Assembly: GCF_029839275.1 (NCBI RefSeq)
Contig: NZ_JAOCAH010000002.1
Coordinates: 248,001-312,000, forward strand
Origin: Pseudomonas sp. GD03944
GTDB taxonomy: Bacteria; Pseudomonadota; Gammaproteobacteria; Pseudomonadales; Pseudomonadaceae
DNA length: 64,000 nt
Direction of reading: 5' to 3'
The notes below the pieces were generated by a model. That model was given only the letters and a program-made list of their open reading frames with translations, was not told the origin of the DNA and made no database searches. How positions within the stretch are numbered: the first letter of the stretch is position 1; each line of letters begins with the position of its first letter. A program made the position numbers and the translations under genes. This document shows positions 30,149 to 38,587 of this stretch, piece after piece.

Positions 30149-31747
30149 ATGCGTAAGAACGCCGTTATCCAGGCAATGGTCGTCGCTGGGCTGATCGCCG
30201 GCGCACCGCTCGCTCAGGCTGCCAACCTGGTGTTTTGCTCCGAAGGCAGTCCCGCCGGTTTCGACCCTGGCCTGTACACCACCGGCACCGATTTCGACGC
30301 CGCCGCAGAAACCGTCTTCAACCGTCTGACCCAGTTCGAGCGTGGCGGCACCGCCGTGATCCCGGGCCTGGCGGAAAAATGGGACATCGCAGCCGACGGC
30401 CTCAGCTACACCTTCCACCTGCGCCCCGACGTCAAGTTCCACACCACCGAATACTTCAAGCCGAGCCGCACCTTCAACGCCGATGACGTGCTCTTCACCT
30501 TCCAGCGCATGCTCGACAAGGAACACCCGTTCCGCAAAGCCTACCCGACCGAATTCCCCTATTTCACCGACATGGGCATGGACAGCAACATCGCCCGTAT
30601 CGAGAAGGTCGACGACCTCACCGTCAAGTTCACCCTCAACGAAGTCGACGCCGCGTTCATTCAGAACCTGGCCATGAGCTTCGCCTCGATCCAGTCCGCC
30701 GAATACGCCGATCAATTGCTCAAGGCCGGCCGCGCCGCCGACATCAACCAGAAGCCGGTCGGCACCGGTCCGTTCGTCTTCAACCGCTACCAGAAAGACG
30801 CGGTCATCCGCTTCAAGGGCAACAAGGACTACTGGAACCCGGCCGACGTGAAGGTCGACAACCTGATCTTCACCATCAATACCGACGCCTCGGTGCGCAT
30901 GCAGAAGCTCAAGGCCGGCGAATGCCAGGTGACGCTGTTCCCGCGCCCCGCCGACCTCGACTCGCTGAAGAAGGACCCGAACCTGCAGATGCCCGAGCAG
31001 GCCGGCTTCAACGTCGGCTACATCGCCTACAACGTGCGCCACAAGCCGTTCGACCAGCTCGAAGTGCGCCAGGCCCTGGACATGGCGGTGAACAAGCAGG
31101 CGATCATCGACGCGGTCTACCAGAGCGCCGGCCAGCTGGCCACCAACGGCATGCCGCCGACCCAATGGTCCTACAACGAGACCATCAAGGACCCCGCCTA
31201 CGACCCGGAAAAAGCCAAGGAGCTGCTCAAGGCCGCCGGCGTGGCCGAAGGCACCGAGATCACCCTGTGGGCCATGCCGGTGCAGCGGCCCTACAACCCC
31301 AACGCCAAGCTGATGGCCGAGATGCTGCAAAGCGACTGGGCCAAGGTCGGGATCAAGGCCAAGATCGTCACCTACGAGTGGGGCGAGTACCTCAAGCGCG
31401 CCAAGGCCGGCGAGCACGACACCATGCTGATCGGCTGGAGCGGCGACAACGGTGACCCGGACAACTGGCTGGGCACCCTGTACGGCTGCGACGCGGTGGA
31501 CGGCAACAACTTCTCCAAGTGGTGCTTCGAGGAGTACGACAAGCTGGTCAAGGCCGCCAAGCGCACCTCCGATGTCGCCGAGCGCACCGAGCTGTATAAG
31601 CAGGCGCAGGTGATCCTCAAGCGTGAAGTGCCGATCACCCCGATCGCCCACTCCACCGTGTACCAGCCGATGCGCAAGAACGTGCAGGACTTCAAGATCA
31701 GCCCGTTCGGCCTCAACTCGTTCTACGGCGTAGGCGTGGAAAAATAG
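30149..31747 (+). CDS. dppA: Dipeptide ABC transporter substrate-binding protein (DppA-like)
   Basis: Periplasmic binding protein, SBP family 5, which delivers di- or tripeptides to the DppBCDF permease. The 532-residue protein has a signal peptide cut at AQA/ANLVF (about residue 24), then the usual VFCSEGSPAGFDPGLYTTGTDFDAAAETVFNRL. The start at 30149 is preceded by GAGGT; the open frame from 30080 lacks a signal peptide. A 137-base gap separates it from a paralogue. Confidence 0.95.
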   Translation: MRKNAVIQAMVVAGLIAGAPLAQAANLVFCSEGSPAGFDPGLYTTGTDFDAAAETVFNRLTQFERGGTAVIPGLAEKWDIAADGLSYTFHLRPDVKFHTTEYFKPSRTFNADDVLFTFQRMLDKEHPFRKAYPTEFPYFTDMGMDSNIARIEKVDDLTVKFTLNEVDAAFIQNLAMSFASIQSAEYADQLLKAGRAADINQKPVGTGPFVFNRYQKDAVIRFKGNKDYWNPADVKVDNLIFTINTDASVRMQKLKAGECQVTLFPRPADLDSLKKDPNLQMPEQAGFNVGYIAYNVRHKPFDQLEVRQALDMAVNKQAIIDAVYQSAGQLATNGMPPTQWSYNETIKDPAYDPEKAKELLKAAGVAEGTEITLWAMPVQRPYNPNAKLMAEMLQSDWAKVGIKAKIVTYEWGEYLKRAKAGEHDTMLIGWSGDNGDPDNWLGTLYGCDAVDGNNFSKWCFEEYDKLVKAAKRTSDVAERTELYKQAQVILKREVPITPIAHSTVYQPMRKNVQDFKISPFGLNSFYGVGVEK

Positions 31748-31884
31748 CGGCACCCCCGCCCTGGCAGCGACCCGTTGCTGCCAGGTGCTCCGACCCGCGA
31801 CGGCTACCCGCCGTTGCGGGTCTTGCGTCAGCGCCGGGCCACCCCTCCGCCGCCGATCCGCACCGCCGCCAACCGGAACCCCAG

Positions 31885-33492
31885 ATGCCAAAACGCCCAC
31901 GCACGCTTGCCCACCTGCTCTGCTGCACCAGCCTGTTGATGGCCAGCCAGCTGCACGCGGCCGCCGAAAATCTGGTGGTCTGCACCGAGGCCAGCCCGGA
32001 AGGGTTCGACATCGTCCAGTACACCGCGGCCACCACCGCCGACGCCTCGTCGGAAACCGTCTTCGAGCGCCTGATCAGCTTCGCCCCCGGCAGCACCGCC
32101 CTGGTGCCCGGCCTGGCCGAACGCTGGGAGGTCTCCGCCGACGGCCTGCGCTACACCTTCGAGCTGCGCAAGGGCGTCGCCTTTCACCGCACCGCCTGGT
32201 TCGAGCCCAGCCGGCCGTTCAACGCCGACGATGTGATCTGGAGCTTCCGGCGCCAGCTGGACCCCGAGCACCCCTGGCATTCGCTGTCGCTGCGGGGCTT
32301 CCCCTATGCCGAAGCGATGGCCATGGCCGACCTGGTCGAACGCATCGAGAAGCTCGACGAGCACCGCGTGCGTTTCACCCTGAAGCACCCCGAAGCGCCG
32401 TTCCTGGCCAACCTGGCCATGGGCTTCGCCTCGATCTATTCCGCCGAGTACGCCGACCAGTTGCTGGCCCAGGGCAAGCCCGGCCAGCTCAACACCCTGC
32501 CGGTGGGCACCGGCCCGTTCGTCTTCGAGCGCTACGCCAAGGACGCCCAGGTGCGTTTCAGCCATCATGCGGCGTACTGGAACGGCGTACCCGCGATCAA
32601 GCGCCTGATCTTCGACATCACCCCCGAGCCCAACGTGCGCCAGCAGAAACTCAAGGCCGATGCCTGCCAGATCGCGCTGTTCCCGCGCCCGGTGGACATC
32701 CCGGCGCTGAAGGCCGACCCCAACCTGCAGGTGCTCGAACTGGACTCGCTGCTGGTGGCCTACATCGGCATCAACACCCGCCACACCCCGCTGGACGACG
32801 TGCGCGTGCGCCAGGCGATCAACCTGGCCTTCGACAAGAACGCCTACATCCGCGCGCAATACGGCGTGGGCGGCGCCAGCGCGGCCGTGGCGCCTTACCC
32901 GAACACCCTGTGGGGGCACGACGCCAGCCAGCCCGGCTGGCCCCATGACGTGGCGCGCGCCAAACAACTGCTCAACGAGGCCGGGCACGCCAGCGGCCTG
33001 AAGCTGTCGATCTGGACCCGCCCCGGCGGCGGCCCGACCAACCCCAACCCGGGCATCGGCGCGCAGATGCTGCAGGCCGACCTGGCCGCCATCGGCATCG
33101 ACAGCGATATCCGCGTGTTCGAGTGGGGCGAGCTGATCAAGCGCGCCAAGAATGGCGAGCACGACCTGGTGTTCATGGGCTGGGCCGGCGACAACGGCGA
33201 CCCGGACAATTTCCTCACCCCCAACCTGTCCTGCGCGGCGGCGCAGAGCGGCGAAAACCAGGCCGGCTGGTGCAACAAGGAATTCGATGCGCTGATCCGC
33301 CAGGCGCGCCAGGTCAGCGACCAGGACCAACGGGCGGCGCTGTACCGCGAAGCCCTGGCGATCTTCCACCAGCAGGCCCCGTGGATTCCCCTGGCCCACC
33401 CGAAACAGTTCGTTGCCCTGCGCAAGAGCGTGCAGGGCTTCACCCTCAGCCCCCTGGGCTCGAACAACTACGCCCGGGTTACCCGGCGCTGA
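31885..33492 (+). CDS. Second dipeptide-type substrate-binding protein (DppA paralogue)
   Basis: SBP family 5 protein of 535 residues with signal peptide (LAHLLCCTSLLMASQLHAAAE). It aligns with the preceding dppA over its full length: VVCTEASPEGFDIVQYTAATTADASSETVFERL matches VFCSEGSPAGFDPGLYTTGTDFDAAAETVFNRL, and both have the EWGE-IKRA-NGEHD / GWxGDNGDPDN block. So the two arose by tandem duplication and should share DppBCDF with different peptide ranges; the range is not readable. No OpdP-type porin gene lies here, unlike the P. aeruginosa locus. Confidence 0.94.
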   Translation: MPKRPRTLAHLLCCTSLLMASQLHAAAENLVVCTEASPEGFDIVQYTAATTADASSETVFERLISFAPGSTALVPGLAERWEVSADGLRYTFELRKGVAFHRTAWFEPSRPFNADDVIWSFRRQLDPEHPWHSLSLRGFPYAEAMAMADLVERIEKLDEHRVRFTLKHPEAPFLANLAMGFASIYSAEYADQLLAQGKPGQLNTLPVGTGPFVFERYAKDAQVRFSHHAAYWNGVPAIKRLIFDITPEPNVRQQKLKADACQIALFPRPVDIPALKADPNLQVLELDSLLVAYIGINTRHTPLDDVRVRQAINLAFDKNAYIRAQYGVGGASAAVAPYPNTLWGHDASQPGWPHDVARAKQLLNEAGHASGLKLSIWTRPGGGPTNPNPGIGAQMLQADLAAIGIDSDIRVFEWGELIKRAKNGEHDLVFMGWAGDNGDPDNFLTPNLSCAAAQSGENQAGWCNKEFDALIRQARQVSDQDQRAALYREALAIFHQQAPWIPLAHPKQFVALRKSVQGFTLSPLGSNNYARVTRR

Positions 33493-33504
33493 TACCAAAG
33501 AACA

Positions 33505-33528
33505 GCCCCTGGCCACGTAGCCAGGGGC
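33505..33528 (+). terminator. Hairpin between the second binding protein and dppB
   Basis: GCCCCTGGC-cacgta-GCCAGGGGC, 9-bp stem, 12 bases after the stop, no T-run. Hairpins here usually stabilise binding-protein mRNA or reduce read-through into permease genes. Confidence 0.6.
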
Positions 33529-33559
33529 ACCGTGTTAACCGTTGGAGTGCTGATATCGC

Positions 33560-34570
33560 ATGCTGTCCTTTATCGCCAGACGCCTGGGGTTGCTGATCCC
33601 CACCTTTTTCGGCGTCACCCTGCTGACCTTCGCGCTGATCCGCATGATTCCCGGCGACCCCGTGGAAGTGATGATGGGCGAGCGCCGGGTCGACCCGGAA
33701 ATGCACGCCCAGGCCATGGAGCGCCTCGGCCTGAACAAACCGCTGTACGCCCAGTACCTGGACTACATCGGCCAGCTCGCCAGCGGCGACCTGGGCGAAT
33801 CGCTGCGCTCGCGCGAAAGCGTGTGGAGCGAATTCATCGCACGCTTCCCGGCCACCCTGGAGCTGGCCCTGGCCGCCCTGCTGTTCGCCGGCACCCTGGG
33901 GGTGATCGCCGGCGTGGTGGCGGCGCTCAAGCGCGGCTCGCTGTTCGACCATGGTGTGATGGGCATTTCCCTGACCGGCTACTCGATGCCGATCTTCTGG
34001 TGGGGCCTGCTGCTGATCATGTTCTTCTCGACCGGCCTGGGCTGGACGCCGGTCTCCGGGCGCAACGACGTGCTCTACGACATCCCGCCGGTCACCGGTT
34101 TCATGCTGATCGACACCCTGCTCTACGACGAAGAAGGCGCGTTCCTCGACGCCGTGCGCCACCTGATCCTGCCTGCCATCGTGCTGGGCACCATCCCGCT
34201 GGCGGTGATCGCCCGCATGACCCGCTCGGCCATGCTCGAAGTGCTGCGCGAGGACTATGTGCGCACCGCCCGGGCCAAGGGCCTGTCGCCGGCCCGCGTG
34301 GTGTTCGTCCACGGCCTGCGCAACGCGCTGATTCCGGTATTGACCGTATTCGGCCTGCAGGTGGGCAGCCTGCTGGGCGGCGCCGTGCTGACCGAAACCA
34401 TCTTCTCCTGGCCGGGCATCGGCAAATGGCTGATCGAAGCCATCGGCGCCCGCGACTACCCGGTGGTACAGAACGGCATCCTGCTGATCGCCTGCCTGGT
34501 CATCCTGGTCAACTTCGTCGTGGACATCCTCTACGGCCTGGTCAACCCCCGCATTCGCCACCAGCGCTAA
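33560..34570 (+). CDS. dppB: Dipeptide ABC transporter permease DppB
   Basis: Inner-membrane permease. The 336-residue protein has an N-terminal membrane segment (LGLLIPTFFGVTLLTFALI), the BPD_transp_1 domain with six segments, and the EAA loop ILREDYVRTARAKGLSPARVVFVHGLRNALIP (here LEVLREDYVRTARAKGL). GGAG lies 12 bases before the ATG. The next gene, dppC, begins only after a 200-base spacer filled by repeats. Confidence 0.96.
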   Translation: MLSFIARRLGLLIPTFFGVTLLTFALIRMIPGDPVEVMMGERRVDPEMHAQAMERLGLNKPLYAQYLDYIGQLASGDLGESLRSRESVWSEFIARFPATLELALAALLFAGTLGVIAGVVAALKRGSLFDHGVMGISLTGYSMPIFWWGLLLIMFFSTGLGWTPVSGRNDVLYDIPPVTGFMLIDTLLYDEEGAFLDAVRHLILPAIVLGTIPLAVIARMTRSAMLEVLREDYVRTARAKGLSPARVVFVHGLRNALIPVLTVFGLQVGSLLGGAVLTETIFSWPGIGKWLIEAIGARDYPVVQNGILLIACLVILVNFVVDILYGLVNPRIRHQR

Positions 34571-34582
34571 GAGGAGCTGCCC

Positions 34583-34774
34583 ATGTCCCTGCACCCGTCC
34601 TGCTGGCCAAAGCTCTATGTCATAGGGTGGACGACGCTTCAGCCGTCCCCCCTGAATAAACCGCAATGCGTAACCTGGGTTGAGCGCCGCGATACCCGGG
34701 AAACCTTCTCCCGGGTGTCGCCTCGCTCGACCGGGGTTACCCCAACATCACATATTCGTGAGGTGCGTCCATGA
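34583..34774 (+). other. 63-codon leader ORF across the dppB-dppC repeat spacer
   Basis: Begins ATG at 34583 with GAGGAG 6 bases upstream and reads through the repeat elements to a TGA at 34772-34774 that overlaps the dppC ATG (34771) as ATGA. The product resembles no known protein; most of it is repeat sequence. It may serve only to carry ribosomes from dppB to dppC. A functional role is inference. Confidence 0.35.
34622..34740. repeat. BIME-like repeat cluster between dppB and dppC
   Basis: 34670-34700 and 34710-34740 are inverted copies of the 31-base family that flanks the MCP gene; by my count they match it at 27/31 and 25/31 positions. With the 9-base spacer they make an imperfect palindrome (CCCGGG cores). 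34622-34640 belongs to a second family (GGGTGGAcGACGCTTC) seen also at 62252. Confidence 0.75.
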
Positions 34775-35679
34775 CCTCGACCCCAGCAACGCCCCTCGAC
34801 CAGAGCCTGCTCTACCCCTCGCCGCTGAAGGAATTCTGGCAGGCGTTTTCCCACAACAAGGGCGCCGTGGCCGGCCTGGTGCTCATCCTGATCATCGTGT
34901 TCTGCGCGCTGTTCGCGCCCTGGGTGGCGCCGCACGACCCGAGCGAGCAGTACCGCGACTTCCTGCTGACCCCGCCCGCCTGGCTGGAGGGCGGCCAGTG
35001 GCAGTTCCTGCTGGGCACCGACGAACTGGGCCGCGACCTGCTTTCGCGGCTGATCCACGGGGCGCGCCTGTCACTGATGATCGGCCTCGCCTCGGTGCTG
35101 CTGTCGCTGATCCCGGGCATCCTGCTGGGTCTGGTCGCGGGCTTCTTCCCGAGCCTGATCGGCCCGTCGATCATGCGCCTGATGGACATCATGCTGGCCC
35201 TGCCCTCGTTGCTGCTGGCGGTGGCCATCGTCGCCATCCTCGGCCCTGGCCTGATCAACACGGTGATCGCCATCGCCATCGTCTCGCTGCCGTCCTACGT
35301 GCGCCTGACCCGCGCCGCGGTGATGGGCGAGCTGAACCGCGACTACGTGACCGCAGGCCGCCTGGCGGGGGCTTCACTGCCACGCCTGATGTTCATCACC
35401 GTGCTGCCGAACTGCATGGCGCCGCTGATCGTGCAGGCGACCCTGAGCTTTTCCTCGGCGATCCTCGACGCTGCGGCCCTGGGCTTCCTCGGCCTCGGCG
35501 TGCAACCGCCGACCCCGGAGTGGGGCACCATGCTGGCGTCCGCGCGGGACTACATCGAACGCGCCTGGTGGGTGGTCACCCTGCCCGGCCTGACCATTCT
35601 GCTCAGCGTGCTGGCCATCAACCTGATGGGCGACGGCCTGCGCGACGCCCTCGATCCGAAACTCAAGAATGCCGTCTGA
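34771..35679 (+). CDS. dppC: Dipeptide ABC transporter permease DppC
   Basis: Second permease. The 302-residue protein has the OppC N-terminal segment (NKGAVAGLVLILIIVFCALFAPWVAP), the permease domain and an EAA loop (NRDYVTAGRLAGASLPRLMF). Conserved ending GLRDALDPKLKNAV. GAGGT lies 6 bases before the ATG. Its stop is 10 bases before a mini-ORF and 39 before dppD. Confidence 0.96.
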   Translation: MTSTPATPLDQSLLYPSPLKEFWQAFSHNKGAVAGLVLILIIVFCALFAPWVAPHDPSEQYRDFLLTPPAWLEGGQWQFLLGTDELGRDLLSRLIHGARLSLMIGLASVLLSLIPGILLGLVAGFFPSLIGPSIMRLMDIMLALPSLLLAVAIVAILGPGLINTVIAIAIVSLPSYVRLTRAAVMGELNRDYVTAGRLAGASLPRLMFITVLPNCMAPLIVQATLSFSSAILDAAALGFLGLGVQPPTPEWGTMLASARDYIERAWWVVTLPGLTILLSVLAINLMGDGLRDALDPKLKNAV

Positions 35680-35689
35680 GGAGGCCACC

Positions 35690-35722
35690 ATGCAGATCAA
35701 CCCCGTGGAGCGCCGCCCATGA
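35690..35722 (+). other. 10-codon mini-ORF before dppD
   Basis: ATG at 35690 with a strong GAGGAGG upstream encodes [10 protein letters not shown] and ends in TGA (35720-35722) overlapping the dppD ATG (35719) as ATGA. dppD also has its own GGAG 8 bases upstream, inside the mini-ORF. Probably a translational relay; unproven. Confidence 0.4.
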
Positions 35723-36693
35723 GCCTGCTCGACATCAAGAACCTCAGCGTGCGCTTCGGCGACGCCAACGCCGTGCCCGTGGTGGACGGCCTCGACCTGT
35801 CGGTGGGCAAAGGTGAGGTGCTGGCAATCGTCGGCGAGTCCGGCTCCGGCAAGTCGGTGACCATGATGGCCCTGATGGGGCTGATCGACGCCCCCGGCAT
35901 CGTCACCGCCGACAGCCTGCAATTCGACGGCACCGACATGCTGCGCCTCAAAGGCCGGCAGCGTCGGCACATCATCGGCAAGGACCTGTCCATGGTGTTC
36001 CAGGACCCGATGACCGCGCTCAACCCGAGCTTCACCGTCGGCTTCCAGATCGAGGAAGTGCTGCGCCAGCACCTGGGCCTCAAGGGGCGTGCCGCCCGCC
36101 AGCGCGCCCTCGAACTGCTGGAACGGGTGGAAATCCCCGCCCCGGCCAGCCGCCTCGACGCCTACCCGCACCAGCTGTCCGGAGGCATGAGCCAACGGGT
36201 GGCGATTGCCATGGCGATCGCCGCCGAACCCAAGCTGCTGATCGCCGACGAACCGACCACCGCCCTGGACGTGACCATCCAGGCGCAGATCATGGAGCTG
36301 CTGCTGAACCTGCAGCGCGAACAAGGCATGGGTCTGGTGCTGATCACCCACGACCTGGCCGTGGTTGCCGAAACCGCCCAGCGCGTCTGCGTCATGTACG
36401 CCGGCCAGGCCGTGGAAATCGGCACCGTGCCCGCGCTGTTCGACGCCCCGACCCACCCCTACACCGAGGCGCTGCTCAAGGCGATTCCCGAGCACAGCCA
36501 GGGCGAACGGCGCCTGGCGACCCTGCCAGGCATCGTTCCCGGTCGCTACGACCGCCCCCAGGGCTGCCTGCTGTCGCCACGCTGCCCGTACGTCCAGCAG
36601 CGCTGCCGCGACCAGCGCCCGACCCTGGACCCACACGAGCGTGGCGCAGTGCGCTGTTTCTACCCCCTTAACCTGACCGCCGAGGTGGCTTGA
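35719..36693 (+). CDS. dppD: Dipeptide ABC transporter ATPase DppD
   Basis: Cytoplasmic ATPase of 324 residues. Walker [10 protein letters not shown], signature [16 protein letters not shown], Walker [13 protein letters not shown], and the C-terminal oligopeptide/dipeptide domain with the cysteines that bind an iron-sulfur cluster in some relatives ([14 protein letters not shown]). Its TGA overlaps the dppF ATG by one base (TGATG). Confidence 0.97.
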   Translation: MSLLDIKNLSVRFGDANAVPVVDGLDLSVGKGEVLAIVGESGSGKSVTMMALMGLIDAPGIVTADSLQFDGTDMLRLKGRQRRHIIGKDLSMVFQDPMTALNPSFTVGFQIEEVLRQHLGLKGRAARQRALELLERVEIPAPASRLDAYPHQLSGGMSQRVAIAMAIAAEPKLLIADEPTTALDVTIQAQIMELLLNLQREQGMGLVLITHDLAVVAETAQRVCVMYAGQAVEIGTVPALFDAPTHPYTEALLKAIPEHSQGERRLATLPGIVPGRYDRPQGCLLSPRCPYVQQRCRDQRPTLDPHERGAVRCFYPLNLTAEVA

Positions 36694-37667
36694 TGGACGC
36701 GCCCATTCTTTCCGCCCGTGAACTGACCCGGCACTACAGCGTGTCCCGCGGCCTGTTCAAACCCGCCGCCAACGTGCAGGCACTCAACGGCGTGTCGTTC
36801 GAGCTGCACGCGGGCAAGACCCTGGCCGTGGTCGGCGAATCCGGTTGCGGCAAATCCACCCTGGCCCGCGCCCTGACCCTGATCGAAGAACCCAGCTCCG
36901 GCTCCCTGCAGATCGCCGGGCAGGAAGTCGCCGGGGCCAGCCGGGCCGAGCGCAAGCAACTGCGCCGCGACGTGCAGATGGTGTTCCAGAACCCCTACGC
37001 CTCGCTCAATCCGCGGCAGAAGGTCGGCGACCAGCTCGCCGAGCCGCTGGTGATCAACACCTCGCTGTCGCGCAGCGAGCGGCGCGAGAAGGTCCAGGCG
37101 ATGATGCAGCAGGTCGGCCTGCGCCCCGAGCACTACCAGCGCTACCCGCACATGTTCTCCGGCGGCCAGCGTCAGCGCATCGCCCTGGCCCGGGCGATGA
37201 TGCTGCAACCCAAGGTGCTGGTGGCGGACGAGCCGACCTCGGCCCTCGACGTGTCGATCCAGGCCCAGGTGCTGAACCTGTTCATGGACCTGCAGAAAAC
37301 CTTCAACACCGGCTACGTGTTCATCTCCCACAACCTGTCGGTGGTGCGCCACGTGGCCGACGACGTGCTGGTGATGTACCTCGGCCGCCCGGCGGAGATG
37401 GGCCCCAGCGAGCGGATCTACGAGCGACCGCTGCACCCCTACACCCGCGCCCTGCTGTCCGCGACCCCGACCATCCACCCGGATCCGGCCAAACCGAAGA
37501 TCAAGATCGTCGGCGAACTGCCCAACCCGCTGGACCCGCCGGCCGGCTGCGCCTTCCACAAGCGCTGCCCCTATGCCAGCGAACGCTGCCTGAGCGAGGT
37601 GCCGCTGCTGCGTCCCCTGGATGGGCGGCAGGTGGCCTGCCACAACGCCGAGACCATCGGCGCCTGA
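36693..37667 (+). CDS. dppF: Dipeptide ABC transporter ATPase DppF
   Basis: Second ATPase of the pair, 324 residues from the ATG at 36693 (an in-frame TTG lies just before it). Walker A GESGCGKST, signature FSGGQRQRIALARAMM, Walker B VLVADEPTSALD, and the C-terminal cysteine cluster CAFHKRCPYASERC. Last gene of the dpp operon; the next gene, pxpA, is convergent with a 31-base gap. Confidence 0.97.
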   Translation: MDAPILSARELTRHYSVSRGLFKPAANVQALNGVSFELHAGKTLAVVGESGCGKSTLARALTLIEEPSSGSLQIAGQEVAGASRAERKQLRRDVQMVFQNPYASLNPRQKVGDQLAEPLVINTSLSRSERREKVQAMMQQVGLRPEHYQRYPHMFSGGQRQRIALARAMMLQPKVLVADEPTSALDVSIQAQVLNLFMDLQKTFNTGYVFISHNLSVVRHVADDVLVMYLGRPAEMGPSERIYERPLHPYTRALLSATPTIHPDPAKPKIKIVGELPNPLDPPAGCAFHKRCPYASERCLSEVPLLRPLDGRQVACHNAETIGA

Positions 37668-37698
37668 AACCGCCGGGGCTTGCCTTGGCGGCCGTCGC

Positions 37699-38442
37699 TC
37701 AGGCCGCGTCCAGCTGCGCCCGCAACCGGCGCAGCACGGCCAGCGCCTGCGGGTTGTCGCCATGCACACAGAGGCTGTCGGCCTGTAGCTGCAATGGCTT
37801 GCCGTCGATGTCCGGGAAGGGCTCGCCCCGGGCGATCGCCAGGGCCTGGTCGAGAATGCGCTGCGGATCGTGGTGCAGCGCCCCACTCAAGCGCCGGGGC
37901 GCGAGCTGGCCATCGGCTTGGTAGGCCCGGTCGGCAAAGGCTTCGAACATCAGCGGCACGTCGGCCTCATCGGCCAGTTGCAGCTCGCGCCGGTTGTCGC
38001 GTAGCGCCAAAACCATCAGCGGCAGGCCCTTGCGGTACAGGGCGCAGGCCTCCAGCACCGCCGCCAGCAAGGCATCGTCACGCACCAGGTCGTTGTACAG
38101 CGCACCATGGGGTTTGACGTAGGCCAGCTGGGTGCCAGCGGCTCGGCAGAACGCTTCCAGCGCACCGATCTGGTACAGCACCAGCGCCGTCACTTCTTCG
38201 GCCGAACACTGCATCTGGCGCCGGCCGAACCCCACCAGGTCCGGATACGCCGGGTGAGCGCCGATGCGCACGCCGTGCTCCACCGCCAGGGCCACGGTGC
38301 GCTGCATGGTCAGCGGGTCCGCGGCATGGAAACCACAGGCCAGGTTGGCCTGATCCACCAGCGGCATGGCATGGGCATCGTCGCCCATGCGCCACGCGCC
38401 AAAGCTCTCACCCATGTCGCAATTCAGCAGGATTCTGTTCAT
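37699..38442 (-). CDS. pxpA: 5-oxoprolinase subunit PxpA (LamB/YcsF family)
   Basis: With PxpB and PxpC, this family opens 5-oxoproline to glutamate with ATP. The 247-residue protein begins [22 protein letters not shown] and has the family motifs [11 protein letters not shown] and [17 protein letters not shown]. No pxpB or pxpC gene lies beside it, so it either works with partners elsewhere or has another role. Start chosen at 38442 by homology; the frame is open to 38541 across the terminator region. GAAGG lies just before the ATG. Confidence 0.9.
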   Translation of the reverse strand: MNRILLNCDMGESFGAWRMGDDAHAMPLVDQANLACGFHAADPLTMQRTVALAVEHGVRIGAHPAYPDLVGFGRRQMQCSAEEVTALVLYQIGALEAFCRAAGTQLAYVKPHGALYNDLVRDDALLAAVLEACALYRKGLPLMVLALRDNRRELQLADEADVPLMFEAFADRAYQADGQLAPRRLSGALHHDPQRILDQALAIARGEPFPDIDGKPLQLQADSLCVHGDNPQALAVLRRLRAQLDAA

Positions 38443-38544
38443 GCCTTCAGCGTAGAAGGGCGCGGGCCTGAGGAAAAGCGCCGCCGGCCGATCACACGTG
38501 CAAACGGCTCGGCCCGTTCCGCAACGCGCCAGGCTGTACAAACA

Positions 38545-38572
38545 AAAACGCCGCGAATGATCGCGGCGTTTT
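38545..38572 (-). terminator. Terminator of speC
   Basis: AAAACGCCGCGA-atga-TCGCGGCGTTTT, 12-bp symmetrical stem 16 bases after the speC stop; T-runs on both strands. Confidence 0.88.
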
Positions 38573-38587
38573 CGTCAGCTCCAGGCC

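Noticed and set aside
29954..31900. 648-codon open frame on - opposite dppA
   Set aside because: Antisense shadow of a conserved binding-protein gene.
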